Shown here piece by piece: positions 20,170 to 30,393 of a stretch of 64,000 bases of DNA; position 1 is the stretch's first letter; the number at the start of each line of letters is the position of its first letter. The DNA comes from Dryas octopetala (taxonomy: Eukaryota; Streptophyta; Magnoliopsida; Rosales; Rosaceae), in contig OY992838.1 of the NCBI GenBank assembly GCA_963921425.1, positions 17,172,085 through 17,236,084 of the forward strand, read 5' to 3'. A program made the position numbers and the translations under genes. A model generated the notes under the pieces. That model made no database searches. It had not been told where the DNA came from and was given only the letters and a program-made list of their open reading frames with translations.

Positions 20170-22720
20170 TGATGAGTGTGCATTTTGCATCACTTTATGA
20201 TACTAATTCCTTAACCTAGAGTGTTAGAACTCGCTATTTCGTGTTTCTTGTCTTGTTTTTGTGTTTTCAGGTCAAATGAAGCAGAAATGAGAAAAAGAAG
20301 CAAATGGAGCCATTTTGGGACAATTCCTGGTCAAACCAGGAAAACGAGTGAAATCCTGGTCAAATCAGGAAAAGTGCAGAAATCCTAGTCAAATGAGGAT
20401 TCCTAGTCACACTAGGAAACATCAAGTCCAGAACCATCATTGCGGAGCCAGAAATGTGAAATCCTGATTCGAACAGGAATTCCTGGTCGAACTAGGAAAC
20501 CTAACCCAACTAGGGAAAGGAGTCCTAGTGACACTAGGAGACCCCAGGGGCAATATGGTCATTATGAGAAGTCGAAATGGATAAGGAATCTCTCATTTTC
20601 AAGAAATCCTAGTTGCACCAGGAAATGTTTTTCAAGGTTCCAGAAGCTTCCAGAAGGTGGTGGAAATCCATGGAAATGAATGGAGGGAAGAAATAAATTT
20701 TAATTCAAATGGAAATGAGGGGCAAAATGGGAAGTCAAAAGTGGAGGGCCCATGGGCCCTAGGGATGCCGAACCAAGTGGGCCATGCATGCACATGCATG
20801 GGCCCAAACCCTAGCAGCCCAAAAGCCACACGCAAGGAGGAAGATGGCAGCCCATGCATGCGCATGCATGCCATGCAAACCCTAGCAAGACAAGGGGCCA
20901 TGCGCAAGCCCAAGGTGACAAGCCCAAGGTGGAAGCCCATGGAGTGAAACCCTAGCCCATCTTGTGCAAGCTACTGAAGCCCAACATGGAAGCCCAACAT
21001 GCAAGCCCAAAGCCCAAAGGGACCAGCCCATGCGCCAAGGAGGGACCCTAGCTAGGCTAGGCGTGAGCCACTTAAGCCCAAAGGGGGAAGCCCATGCCGC
21101 AAGGCCCTAGTCAGCTAACCCTAGCTGAAGCCGCAAGGCACTAGGAGAAGGAAAACCCTATGCAGCCGCAAGTCTCTTCCTTGCCTCTCAAGGAAGTCTT
21201 CTCCTATTTAAACCTCCTCATTCAGACTTTTAGGGACACCTTTGAGACATCACTTTTTCACCCACACTCCAGCCGAAACCCCCTCCTCTCTTTGTTTTAT
21301 TTTTCTGATCTAGGATTTTAATTTCAGAATTTAGTATTGTTCTAGGGAGAGCTAGCCAAAGGTAAAGAGAGAAAGAGAAGTGGCGTGGCTGCAAGGAGGG
21401 ACACCCCTAAGTCGCAAGCCCTAGCTCACCATAGCCGTGAGCCAATTGCTTGTGCAAGGTGCCTTCCCCTTGCTGTCTTGCCGCAGCCCCTTCCCCTTGC
21501 TTCTTCTGATTTTTGTTCTAGTTTCTTCTTTATTGTTGGATCATGCTACTGAAGTTATTTTAATTAATTCGCTGGTTTTATTTAATTTGTCTCTTTATTT
21601 CTTTTAGTGCATGGTTCTGATTTTAGTTAAGTTATTTATGTTTATGCAATTTAATTTATGCAATTTAAATTAATTGTGTAGTTGTTTCAGTTGCTTTAAG
21701 TTTCTGATTTTTAATTAGTGCATGCGTTTAATCTTGTGTGTCTTGCGTTTCTGATTCCATTTAGTTTTTGCACTTTAAATTAGTTGTTTAGTTTATGTTT
21801 CTAAGTTTGTTTAGTTTGCGTTTCTGATTTCCGTTAGCAATCATGAATTGGGATTTCATTTATTTGTTGCTGTTTTGTTTCTTTTATTTATTTGTTTTAA
21901 TTATGTAGCTTAGTTATTCTATCTTGCATGTTAGTTGTAGGTCGATTAATGGATTCGTATGCTTTAACAAATCGTTTATCCGTCTCTTGGTCTGTTAGTT
22001 TGATGTTTGCACATATTAAATTTCCACTATCTATTAAAACCCCCGTCACTAGTTGTTTGCATCCTTTGACTGGCCACCTTAGGGTAATTGCTTCTAGTTT
22101 ATCTGTTAGGTTTAGCTGTGAAATAGTCAAAGACACTAAACCACAAGTAACAAGGGAATAAGGGATTATTCTTGGTAGTGGGGTTGGGCGACCTCTATAA
22201 GGAAATAGTCAAAGCTTATATGTTGTGCATGTTTGACGTTCTCATAGAACTTAATGACTCCTGCATGGGTAACAGCTGCCTTAGCTTGAACTAGGGAACA
22301 TGTAGGTTAACTGGCTAAGGAAGGCCCAAGAAGCTCTTAGTTTATGCATTAGGAGAACAATGGCGAGAAAGTAACTAGCCAAACCTTTTTAGCTGTCAAA
22401 CTTTAATATGTTGTGTTCAAATTAACTGTCATTAGCCTTGGATGGTTATTGCATGCTTATCTGATTTGAGATCGAAAACTTAACATTGCAAGATAGAATA
22501 AAGTGTGTGTGCGTGTGGTGATGTGTGCGTGTGTTTCCATCTTTCAAAACCCCCCATTTAGTTATTCTATTGATTATTTGCACTGATTTGTTGTATATTA
22601 ACCATTCCCTGTGGGATCGACCTCGTGCTTGTACGCTTTGCTACTGATGCGATTCGTGCACTTGCGAGTAAACTTAGAATGAAGTAATTGTTTATTTTAT
22701 TCTAAGAAAACACATCAACA
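20170..22720 (+). repeat. 3' LTR of A1 (2551 bp)
   Basis: It has the same length as the 5' LTR and differs from it at about three positions, two of them near 20694-20701 and one near 22092. It is followed by CATAT (22721-22725), the right TSD copy. Confidence 0.95.
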
Positions 22721-23470
22721 CATATCCACCATATTACGATCTTGATCCAACAGACCCTCATAAAAGTACTCAATCTGCATCCATGGGGCAAAATTATGGT
22801 GTGGACACGAAGTCAGAAGCTCTTGGTACCTTTCCCAACTCTCATGAAACACTTCGTCCTCTGATTGTGTAAACCCTAAGATCTGCTTCCTCATGATGAT
22901 AGTCTTGCTAACTGGATAGAACCTCAACAGAAACTTAGATGCCAGTTCTTCCCATGTTTTAATAGAAGCGACCTGCAAGGAAAACAACCAATGTTTAGCT
23001 TTATCTTTAAGAGAGAATGGAAATAACCTTAACTTCTTTTGATCATCGCTCAATCCCCTCAGCTTGCCAATCTCGCATATCGCATGAAATTCCTTAAGAT
23101 GCACGTAGGGATCTTCTCCTTCTAACCCATGAAATGATGGAAGAAGTTTGATTGTCCCACTTGAAAGTTCAAAATCAGCTTCCACTTGAGAGTAAACAAT
23201 GCACGTAGGTTGAGCTAGAAGCGTTGGAGACGAATAATCACTCAAAGGTATTCTCATTTGAGATGCATTCGGCTGCAAGGTCTCCTCGGCCTCCTCTTCT
23301 GATTTCTCTTCTTCATATGCTTCTTCAGATTCACTCCCTTTCGGCAACACAAGAGTCGACCTCATCCTTAATGGTGTCCAATTGAGTCTCGGTCTTCCCT
23401 TGTACGCACTCAACACCTTTTGGCCTTCTACACGTGAAAGAGGAGTGATCTTCGAATTTGATTCCTTCAT
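22721..23470 (-). CDS. gag: Gag N-terminal part of B1, cut by A1
   Basis: This is the first 250 codons of the B1 gag-pol frame, starting at the ATG at 23470 (MKESNSK), about 115 bases after the PBS. It has an acidic segment (EEAYEEEKSEEEAEE near residues 53-67) and a retrotransposon Gag domain at about 95-245 (IKLLPSFHGLEGEDPYVHLK, then LKDKAKHWLFSL and FHESWERYQELLTSCPHHNF). The frame runs to the A1 target site and is in phase with the part beginning at 13269, so A1 split one open polyprotein gene. It is homologous to, but clearly diverged from, the family A Gag. Confidence 0.92.
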
Positions 23471-23585
23471 TGTACCTTAGAAACAAGAGAAATCAGTGAG
23501 AACCAAAAATAAAAACAGAAAATAAAACCTAACTAAAATGACTTAACTAAAGTTAATTAAGCTAGCAACCAACACAAATAACAAT

Positions 23586-23603
23586 TCCCCGGCAACGGCG
23601 CCA
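23586..23603 (-). other. Primer-binding site of B1 (tRNA-Asp)
   Basis: The plus strand reads TCCCCGGCAACGGCGCCA, the complement of the same tRNA-Asp PBS found in A1. It lies six bases inside the 5' LTR. Confidence 0.92.
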
Positions 23604-23609
23604 AAAACT

Positions 23610-24752
23610 TGTTGTATGTTTTCCTAGAGCAAATTAAATAACTTTTTCTGAGCTCTAGGTTAACTCGCAAGTGCACGAATCGCGGAGTAGCAAAGCTTAC
23701 AAATACGAGGTCGATCCCACAGGGAATTGTACTAGTGTTATGACCACTAACTTAATTAAATTCGATTAAATCAACTCTAACTCACACACGCAAATGGGGG
23801 GTTTTGATTGGTTTTTGAGACTAGATAAACTAACAGATAAATGACAAAACTTTAAAATAACAACTGAATGAATTTGGATAAAACAATAATAAAGAAACAC
23901 TAGGGGTCAGAATCCACCACTAGCATATCATTCACTCTACTATGGATATTAACAATCAATAGATAAACATGTTGACAAAGTTCGTCTACTAAAAGGTTTG
24001 GCTAGTCACTTTTAGCAATTACTCCCCTTACTGTGCATAAACTAAGAGCTTCTTGGGCCTTCCTTAGCCAGTTAACTTGCATGTTCCCTAGTTCTAAGCT
24101 AAGGCAGCTGTTACCCATGCAAGAGTCGTTACGATCTGTGAGAGTGACAAACACATAGCGCATGGCTCCAAATTAATGTACTGTATGTCATCTATGATCT
24201 CTTTTCTCATGAATATTATCTTAGGATACCCACTTGTTGCCTATTGAAACTATCATCCTTTCGAGCTTATTTAGTTTCACAACATATATCTAGATGCATG
24301 CAACCTAAGGTGATCAGTCAAAGATGCGAAACAAATAGATTCAATTTAAACAGAGATCCAAGATTTGTCAACATATAAACAATCAAAATATTAATAATCC
24401 ATAGTAAAAGTGAACAGCAATGCTAGGGCTTCATCCTAGCCCTAGCCCAATATTCAGCTACACATAATTAAATTCACAAATAAATAATGCATGATTAAAA
24501 TAATGAAAATAAAAGAAAGGGAGAGAGATCAAGCCGGGGCAGCAAGGTGGAGGTGCGGCTGCAATGGTGGTGCGTAATGGGGCTGCTCGGCCTTGGGCTC
24601 CACGGCGAGGAGGCTGAGGTGCTCGGCAAGGTGGCAGCAAGGTGGTGATGGCGTGGCTGCTGGAGGTGGCTGCGGCTTGGTGGCGCAACTTGGTGGTGGT
24701 GGCTGCGGCTTCACTTGATCCTCCTTCTTCAGTTCAGCACAAAATAAAAGAT
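23610..24752 (-). repeat. 5' LTR of B1, R/U5 part only (truncated)
   Basis: It matches the 3' LTR of B1 (4289-5430) with about four differences that I can see, then stops abruptly in AAAATAAAAGA at 24751. U3, the TATA box and the outer TSD are gone. Confidence 0.9.
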
Positions 24753-24753
24753 T
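24751..24753. other. Deletion junction B1 5' LTR / A2 3' LTR
   Basis: Left of this point is LTR B and right of it is LTR A, both on the minus strand, each cut mid-LTR. No TSD or LTR terminus is present. It marks a deletion or illegitimate recombination that also removed the right parts of A0 and E0. Confidence 0.8.
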
Positions 24754-25371
24754 GCATGGCCCACTTGGTTCGGCATCCCTAGGGCCCATGGGCCCTCCAC
24801 TTTTGACTTCCCATTTTGCCCCTCATTTCTATTTGAATTCAAATTCATTTCTTCCCTCCATTCATTTCCATGGATTTCCACCACCTTCTGGAAGCTTCTG
24901 GAACCTTGAAAAACATTTCCTGGTGCAACTAGGATTTCTTGCAAATGAGAGATTCCTTATCCGTTTCGACTTCTCGTAATGACCATATTGCCCCTGGGGT
25001 CTCCTAGTGTCACTAGGACTCCTTTCCCTAGTTGGGTTAGGTTTCCTAGTTCAACCAGGATTTCCTGTTCGAATCAGGATTTCACATTTCTGGCTCCGCA
25101 ATGATGGTTCTGGACTTGATGTTTCCTAGTGTGACTAGGAATCCTCATTTGACTAGGATTTCTGCACTTTTCCTGGTTTGACCAGGATTTCACTCGTTTT
25201 CCTGGTTTGACCAGGAAATGTCCCAAAATGGCTCCATTTGCTCCTTTTTCTCATTTCTGCTTCATTTGACCTGAAAACACAAAAACAAGACAAGAAACAC
25301 AAAATAGCGAGTTCTAACACTCTAGGTTAAGGAATTAGTATCATAAAGTGATGCAAAATGCACACTCATCA
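24753..25371 (-). repeat. 3' LTR of A2 (partial, U3 start only)
   Basis: It holds the first ~620 bp of a family A LTR on the minus strand, including the palindrome cluster (about 24905-25220). The rest was lost at the 24752 junction. Confidence 0.9.
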
Positions 25372-25390
25372 CACCCCCAAACTTAGATTT
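25372..25390 (-). other. Polypurine tract of A2
   Basis: It is the minus-strand copy of AAATCTAAGTTTGGGGGTG, adjoining the 3' LTR. Confidence 0.9.
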
Positions 25391-26056
25391 TGCTAGTCCT
25401 CGAGCAAATAAAGGAAAGAAAAGACTCAAAACTGACTCCAACATCCCAACAACTGAATTCATGCGCACAACCATTAATCACATAAGAAAGCAAGGCATAT
25501 AAATGGTATTCTTCAAATTCTAATAACATTTCAAATAACATACCTCGCTCCTCTTTTGTCATATAGGCCATCCTTGACACAAATCCAAGTATTTAGACAA
25601 ACAAGACTAAAACAGTACATACATAATAGATTCAACTCCAATCCTCACTATGGCATACTCTCAATGATAAACACTCAAGAATTGGGTTGTTATGTGCACT
25701 CAAAAGTATATGTGAGAGGAAATATATAACAAAAGCAATTAGCTCACATATGTACATGAAATAAAGGCACATTTAGAAAGAAATACTGATCTCATGAAAG
25801 GAATACAAATGCTTGAAATAGAATCAATAGCCATAGGCTCCCTTTCTTGAATAGACTCCACATAAGTATAATACACACTCTTGAGATCAGCTAGGGCTTT
25901 AATAGGGTTAGAATGAAGGCTTAGGCTAGGATAGGGTATTGAAATGAAACGGAAACACAAAGGCTAATTTTATGGAATTGCAAGCATCACTAGAACACTC
26001 TGAGGTACACTTTGCTTCTTTGCACTGCATAGCTCAACTTGAGCTCTTTTTGCTCA

Positions 26057-26090
<34 letters not shown>

Positions 26091-27431
26091 CTTTTCTTTT
26101 GAAACCGTCTCATCTCTTTTCTTTGATTTCTTTCCTTTTTCCTTTCTTTGGGCACGGCATGCATACTTTTCTAACACATTTTTGTACAAGCTATGCATTT
26201 CCACTTCTTTTTCACCTCAATCAACATGTAAACAACTTGCAACACCATAAAAGGGGTAAAACGGATGAAAGGGGTGGTACACCCCCAAACTTAGGGTTTG
26301 GTATGGGGTAACAAAGAAAACGGCTTAAAAGGCTCAAAATGGGTAACTAAGGATAAAACATGTAATGGGTAGGCTTTCAGGCTATGGGGTACACAAAACA
26401 GGGCCTAAATTCATTTCTCAAGAGTTATGCAAATACGGCATGCTTTGTGTACACAAGAAAAGAGTTCTAGCTCATTGATTCAAGATTATGCATATTCCAA
26501 GCAAATGACCAAATGAAAGACAATGAGATCAAAACAACGACTTATATGACAATGATAGAATCAGAGTGGCGCGCAACACTCAAGAATTGAAGAACAGGGC
26601 TCAAAAGCTCACTTAGGTCATGCAAGTCTACTCTATTATGCATATAATCAGTAGTAATGCTAATCACAACCTAAATTCATATCAACAAGGCCAAATGACA
26701 TAGAATTGCAAGATATGTTATGGAACACTATTAGAATGAAAAGAACACCAAATATACACACAATACTAAAACATGCTCATAACAATCATGCACACTCAAA
26801 TCAATTAGTTGGGGACTCAAAACGACCTGAAACAACAAAAATGACTCAAAAACTTTTTGTTTTTAAAACGATGTCGCACACTTCAAAAGAATCACATCCA
26901 TCACTAAGGTGAATGAGATCTAACGAAAACGTGCATTTTGATGTGGGTTTTGACACCCTAAGTTTAAAAACACAAGAAAAAGTTTTTTCCTAACCTAAAA
27001 ACGCCTAAAAACACTAAAAACGAAATTTTTTTTTTTTTTTTTCTTTTTTCTAAAAACACTCAAAAACACTTAAAACACTTTAAACACTTGTTTTAACCCA
27101 AAAACACTAACAAATGACAATTGCCTTTCCCCCCACACTTAAATGATACATTGCCCTCAATGTATATGAAATAAATGCAAGAATGATCAAATTAAGCGAA
27201 ACGGGAAATTGCAAACATCCAAAATCACAAAAACACACCAAAATGAAACAATTGTCTTATGAAGCGAAATAAAGAAACTGTTTACTTGCGTACGCGAGCG
27301 TGGACACTCCAAAGGTAGGCGCGGCCTCCTTGGTCCTCAATGACTTCTCCTCCATTATTCGAAACAAAAACTTGGGTTGCCTCCCAATAAGCGCTTGTTT
27401 TTCTGTCTTCAGCCTGACATTGCCATCTCCT
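25391..27431 (-). other. Non-coding 3' internal region of A2
   Basis: This is the same 2-kb tail as in A1. It has a plus-strand poly(T) run of about 31 at 26060-26090 and another near 27027-27042, the stem-loops near 27150 and 27385, and a 62-codon ORF (MAYMTKEERG start, about 25571 down to 25383) whose function I cannot assign. Confidence 0.7.
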
Positions 27432-29568
27432 TCACTTGCGTCCTTTCCTCTTCCTCTTGCCATTGCTACTCTCGGCATTCCCTAGGAACGAACTGAAGAA
27501 ACTCTCCATCTCTGACTTCTCCTCTCCATAAAAAGTGATCTCCTCATTTTCTGGCATCTCGGAAGTGAGCACATACAACTCTCGCTTGGCGTAGTGCCGA
27601 ATTGTCATGGCGCTCTCCAATGCTTTGTACTCCATGTTAGAGGTGCACAAAAATGGTCTCCCAAGAATAATAGAGACATCGCCCGGAATTGTCGGCACAT
27701 CTAGCACTATGAAATCAGAGGGGATTAGTAATTTACGACATTTAACCAAAACATCCACAAGCATACCACAAGCTTCTTGGGCTGAAGAGTTGGCGAAGCG
27801 AATGTTCACATCAGCTGGTTGCAAATCAGCCTCTTTGAATCCAAGCCTCTCGAACACAACCAGCGGCATGACATTGATAGCTGCACCACTGTCAATTAAG
27901 GCATTGGTGATCTTATGCTCCCCTATGCTGCATGATATGACCAACGAGCCCGGATCCTTCTTCTTGCTTGGAAAAGATGCAAAGAGATAACCACGAATCT
28001 CCCTAGGAACATTGTGACTATGCCCTTGCTTCTCAACCTTCTTCTCAATAGATTTCAACTCCCTCATGGTTGCTGGAAATTTGGTGATGTCGATGTCCGG
28101 AATGAGGAGAATCACACGTGTATCCTTATGCTCTTCAGTCATGTCTGGATCCTCCTCTTCCTCACTATCACTGATCTCAATTACTTCCTTCACCACCTTA
28201 GTTTTGACCATTCTAACTCTTTTTCTTGGAGTAGTCCTCAAAATAGCATTTACATGCTCCTCATTCTTCGGGTTGACGATGGGCTGACTTGGCAACTTCC
28301 CCTTCTCTCTCTGACCCAAAGTAGTGGCAATCTGACCCATTTGACTCTCCAAGTGTGCAATAGCCTTCGAATTGGCTTGCATCTGCTGCTCGGTACGGTT
28401 CATGAAGGCATTGGTGCTTTGGGCAAGGGAAGTGGTGCTTTGAGCAATCTGAGCAATCTTGTCCTCCAAACTAGACCTCTCGGCATTAGGGTGCACATAC
28501 GGCTTGTTGGTGCTCCCACTAGCTTGCTGTCCACTGTTGTTGCTCCACCTGAAATTAGGGTTGTTCTTCCATCCAGGGTTATAAGTGTTAGAAAATGGGT
28601 CATACGGCACCCTAGGATAGCTCCCAACCTGGTTCACTTGTTCCACGTCACCCCCTTGTCCTTGCGCACTCATCATCTTCTCTTGAGCCAAAGATAACTT
28701 CTGCACCATAGTCTTGATTTCCATAATCTGTCCCTCCATGGTGTTCGGCACATCAGCTACCTCATACAACCCTCTCTTTGGTCCTCCTCTTGCACGATTG
28801 GAATCCCATTGTTGAGAACTCAAAGAAAGCGACTCAAACAATTCTGTAGCCTCATCCTCCGTTTTAGACATAAACGCACCACCACATGCCGAATCCACCT
28901 TGGCTTGGTCTCTCTCCAACAATCCCTGATAAAAAACAACAAATCACATACCAAGGAGATAAGTTATGGTGTGGGCAGCTAGTAAGTAACTCATTGAATC
29001 TGTCCCAAGTCTCATGGAATGGTTCGTCCGCCTTCTGCACAAATCCAAGGATCTCCTTCCGAATCGAATTAGTCTTGGAAATAGAATAGAACTTGTTTAA
29101 AAACTTGCTCGAAAGATCATCCCATGTCGAAATGGAACCACTGGGCAGCGAATACAACCACCTCTTTGCCTTGTCCTTAAGCGCAAAAGGGAACATCCTC
29201 AAACGGTACTGATCAGCGTTCAGGCCCCTCAATTGTGCGGCTTCACAAACCCCGGAAAACTCCTTCAAGAAATGGATCGGATCCTCCCCATTCAGCCCAT
29301 GGTAGCTCGGCAACAAATGAATCTGACCACTCTTGATTTCGAAATCAGTGGCTATGGTGGCATACCGAATGCACGATGGTTGAGTGGGCAGCGAAGGTGC
29401 TGAAAAATGGCTCAGGGGCTGCGGCACCATCTCATTTGCTTCAGCCATGTCGACACTCTCAGTCTCTTCACTACTCGAATCTGATGCACTAGGTTGCGGG
29501 CTGACTTGTGATGCACCTAAAGCTTCGTTCTTGAGCCTCTCCAACCTAGCAACAAGCTCAGGGTTCAT
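27432..29568 (-). pseudogene. gag-pro: Gag-protease gene of A2, frameshifted
   Basis: It is colinear with the A1 gag-pro gene. The ATG is at 29568 (MNPELVARLERL). The Gag domain is interrupted by a one-base insertion in a T-run (plus-strand A-run 28931-28936), which shifts the frame at the VICCF segment. The second part is open through YNPGWKNNPNF, the protease [17 protein letters not shown] and the KRKRKGRK tail, ending at 27432. Apart from this single defect the gene is whole, so loss of function is recent or could reflect one sequencing error in a homopolymer. Confidence 0.88.
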
Positions 29569-29728
29569 AAAACACACCTAATCAAGAGATAACACACAAT
29601 CAGTAGAAAGAATGCAAATAAAGGCATGGCATTTATTAAAAAACTAAAAATTAGCAAAAACTGAAATCTAACTAATATAACCTAATTCTAATGACTAATT
29701 ACACCAATTCATTGATATTAGACACCAT

Positions 29729-29746
29729 TCCCCGGCAACGGCGCCA
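29729..29746 (-). other. Primer-binding site of A2 (tRNA-Asp)
   Basis: TCCCCGGCAACGGCGCCA on the plus strand, six bases inside the 5' LTR, as in A1. Confidence 0.9.
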
Positions 29747-29752
29747 AAAACT

Positions 29753-30393
29753 TGTTGATTGTTTTCTTAGTATAAAATAAACAATTATCTCATCCTAAGT
29801 TTACTCGCAAGTGCACGAATCGCATCAGTAGCAAAGCGTACAAGCACGAGGTCGATCCCACAGGGAATGGTTAATATACAACAAATCAGTGCAAATAATC
29901 ACTAGAATAACTAAATGGGGGGTTTTGGAAGATGGAAACACACAAACACATCACCACACGCACACACACTTTATTCTATCTTGCAATGTTGATTTTCAGT
30001 CTCAAATCAGATAAGCATGCAATAACCATCCAAGGCTAATGACAGTTAATTTGAACACAACATATTAAAGTTTGACAGCTAAAAAGGTTTGGCTAGTTAC
30101 TTTCTCGCCATTGTTCTCCTAATGCATAAACTAAGAGCTTCTTGGGCCTTCCTTAGCTAGTTAACCTACATGTTCCCTAGTTCAAGCTAGGGCAGCTGTT
30201 ACCCATGTAGGAGTCATTAAGTTTTATGAGAACGTCAAACATGCACAACATATAAGCTTTGACTATTTCCTTATAGAGGTCGCCCAACCCCACTACCAAG
30301 AATAATCCCTTATTCCCTTGTTACTTGTGGTTTAGTGTCTTTGACTATTTCACAGCTAAACCTAACAGATAAACTAGATGCAATTACCCTAAG
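29753..30393 (-). repeat. 5' LTR of A2, piece 1 (U5 end)
   Basis: It runs from the LTR terminus TGTTGATTG (plus-strand reading) to the A3 target site CTAAG (30389-30393). It contains the shared GGTCGATCCCACAGGGAATG block and a CACACA patch. Confidence 0.9.

Larger units (their letters stand above)
13270..22720 (+). mobile_element. Non-autonomous gag-protease LTR retrotransposon A1 (TR-GAG-like, 9451 bp)
   Basis: This is a complete element: 5' LTR 13270-15820, tRNA-Asp PBS, one gag-protease ORF, a 2-kb non-coding tail, a PPT, 3' LTR 20170-22720, and TSD CATAT on both sides. No reverse transcriptase, RNase H or integrase is encoded. The two 2551-bp LTRs differ at about three positions that I can see, so insertion was recent. 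It lies in plus orientation inside the minus-strand gag of B1. Confidence 0.95.
4289..24752 (-). mobile_element. Athila-like LTR retrotransposon B1, interrupted by A1 and 5'-truncated
   Basis: Read on the minus strand this element has a partial 5' LTR (24752-23610), a tRNA-Asp primer-binding site (23603-23586), gag (23470 to 22721), inserted element A1, the rest of gag-pol (13269 to 8759), a 1.9-kb non-coding 3' region, a polypurine tract (6865-6847) and a complete 3' LTR (6846-4289). The left TSD is GGGCC. With A1 removed the gag-pol frame is continuous, so B1 was coding-competent when A1 landed. The two LTRs differ at about four positions that I can see over the 1.14 kb they share, so the insertion is fairly young. 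It is assigned to the Athila lineage by its pol motifs and PBS type. Confidence 0.92.

Noticed and set aside
28931..28936. Programmed frameshift in A2 gag-pro
   Set aside because: A1 and A4 are open at the same place with one T fewer, so this is a simple homopolymer insertion.
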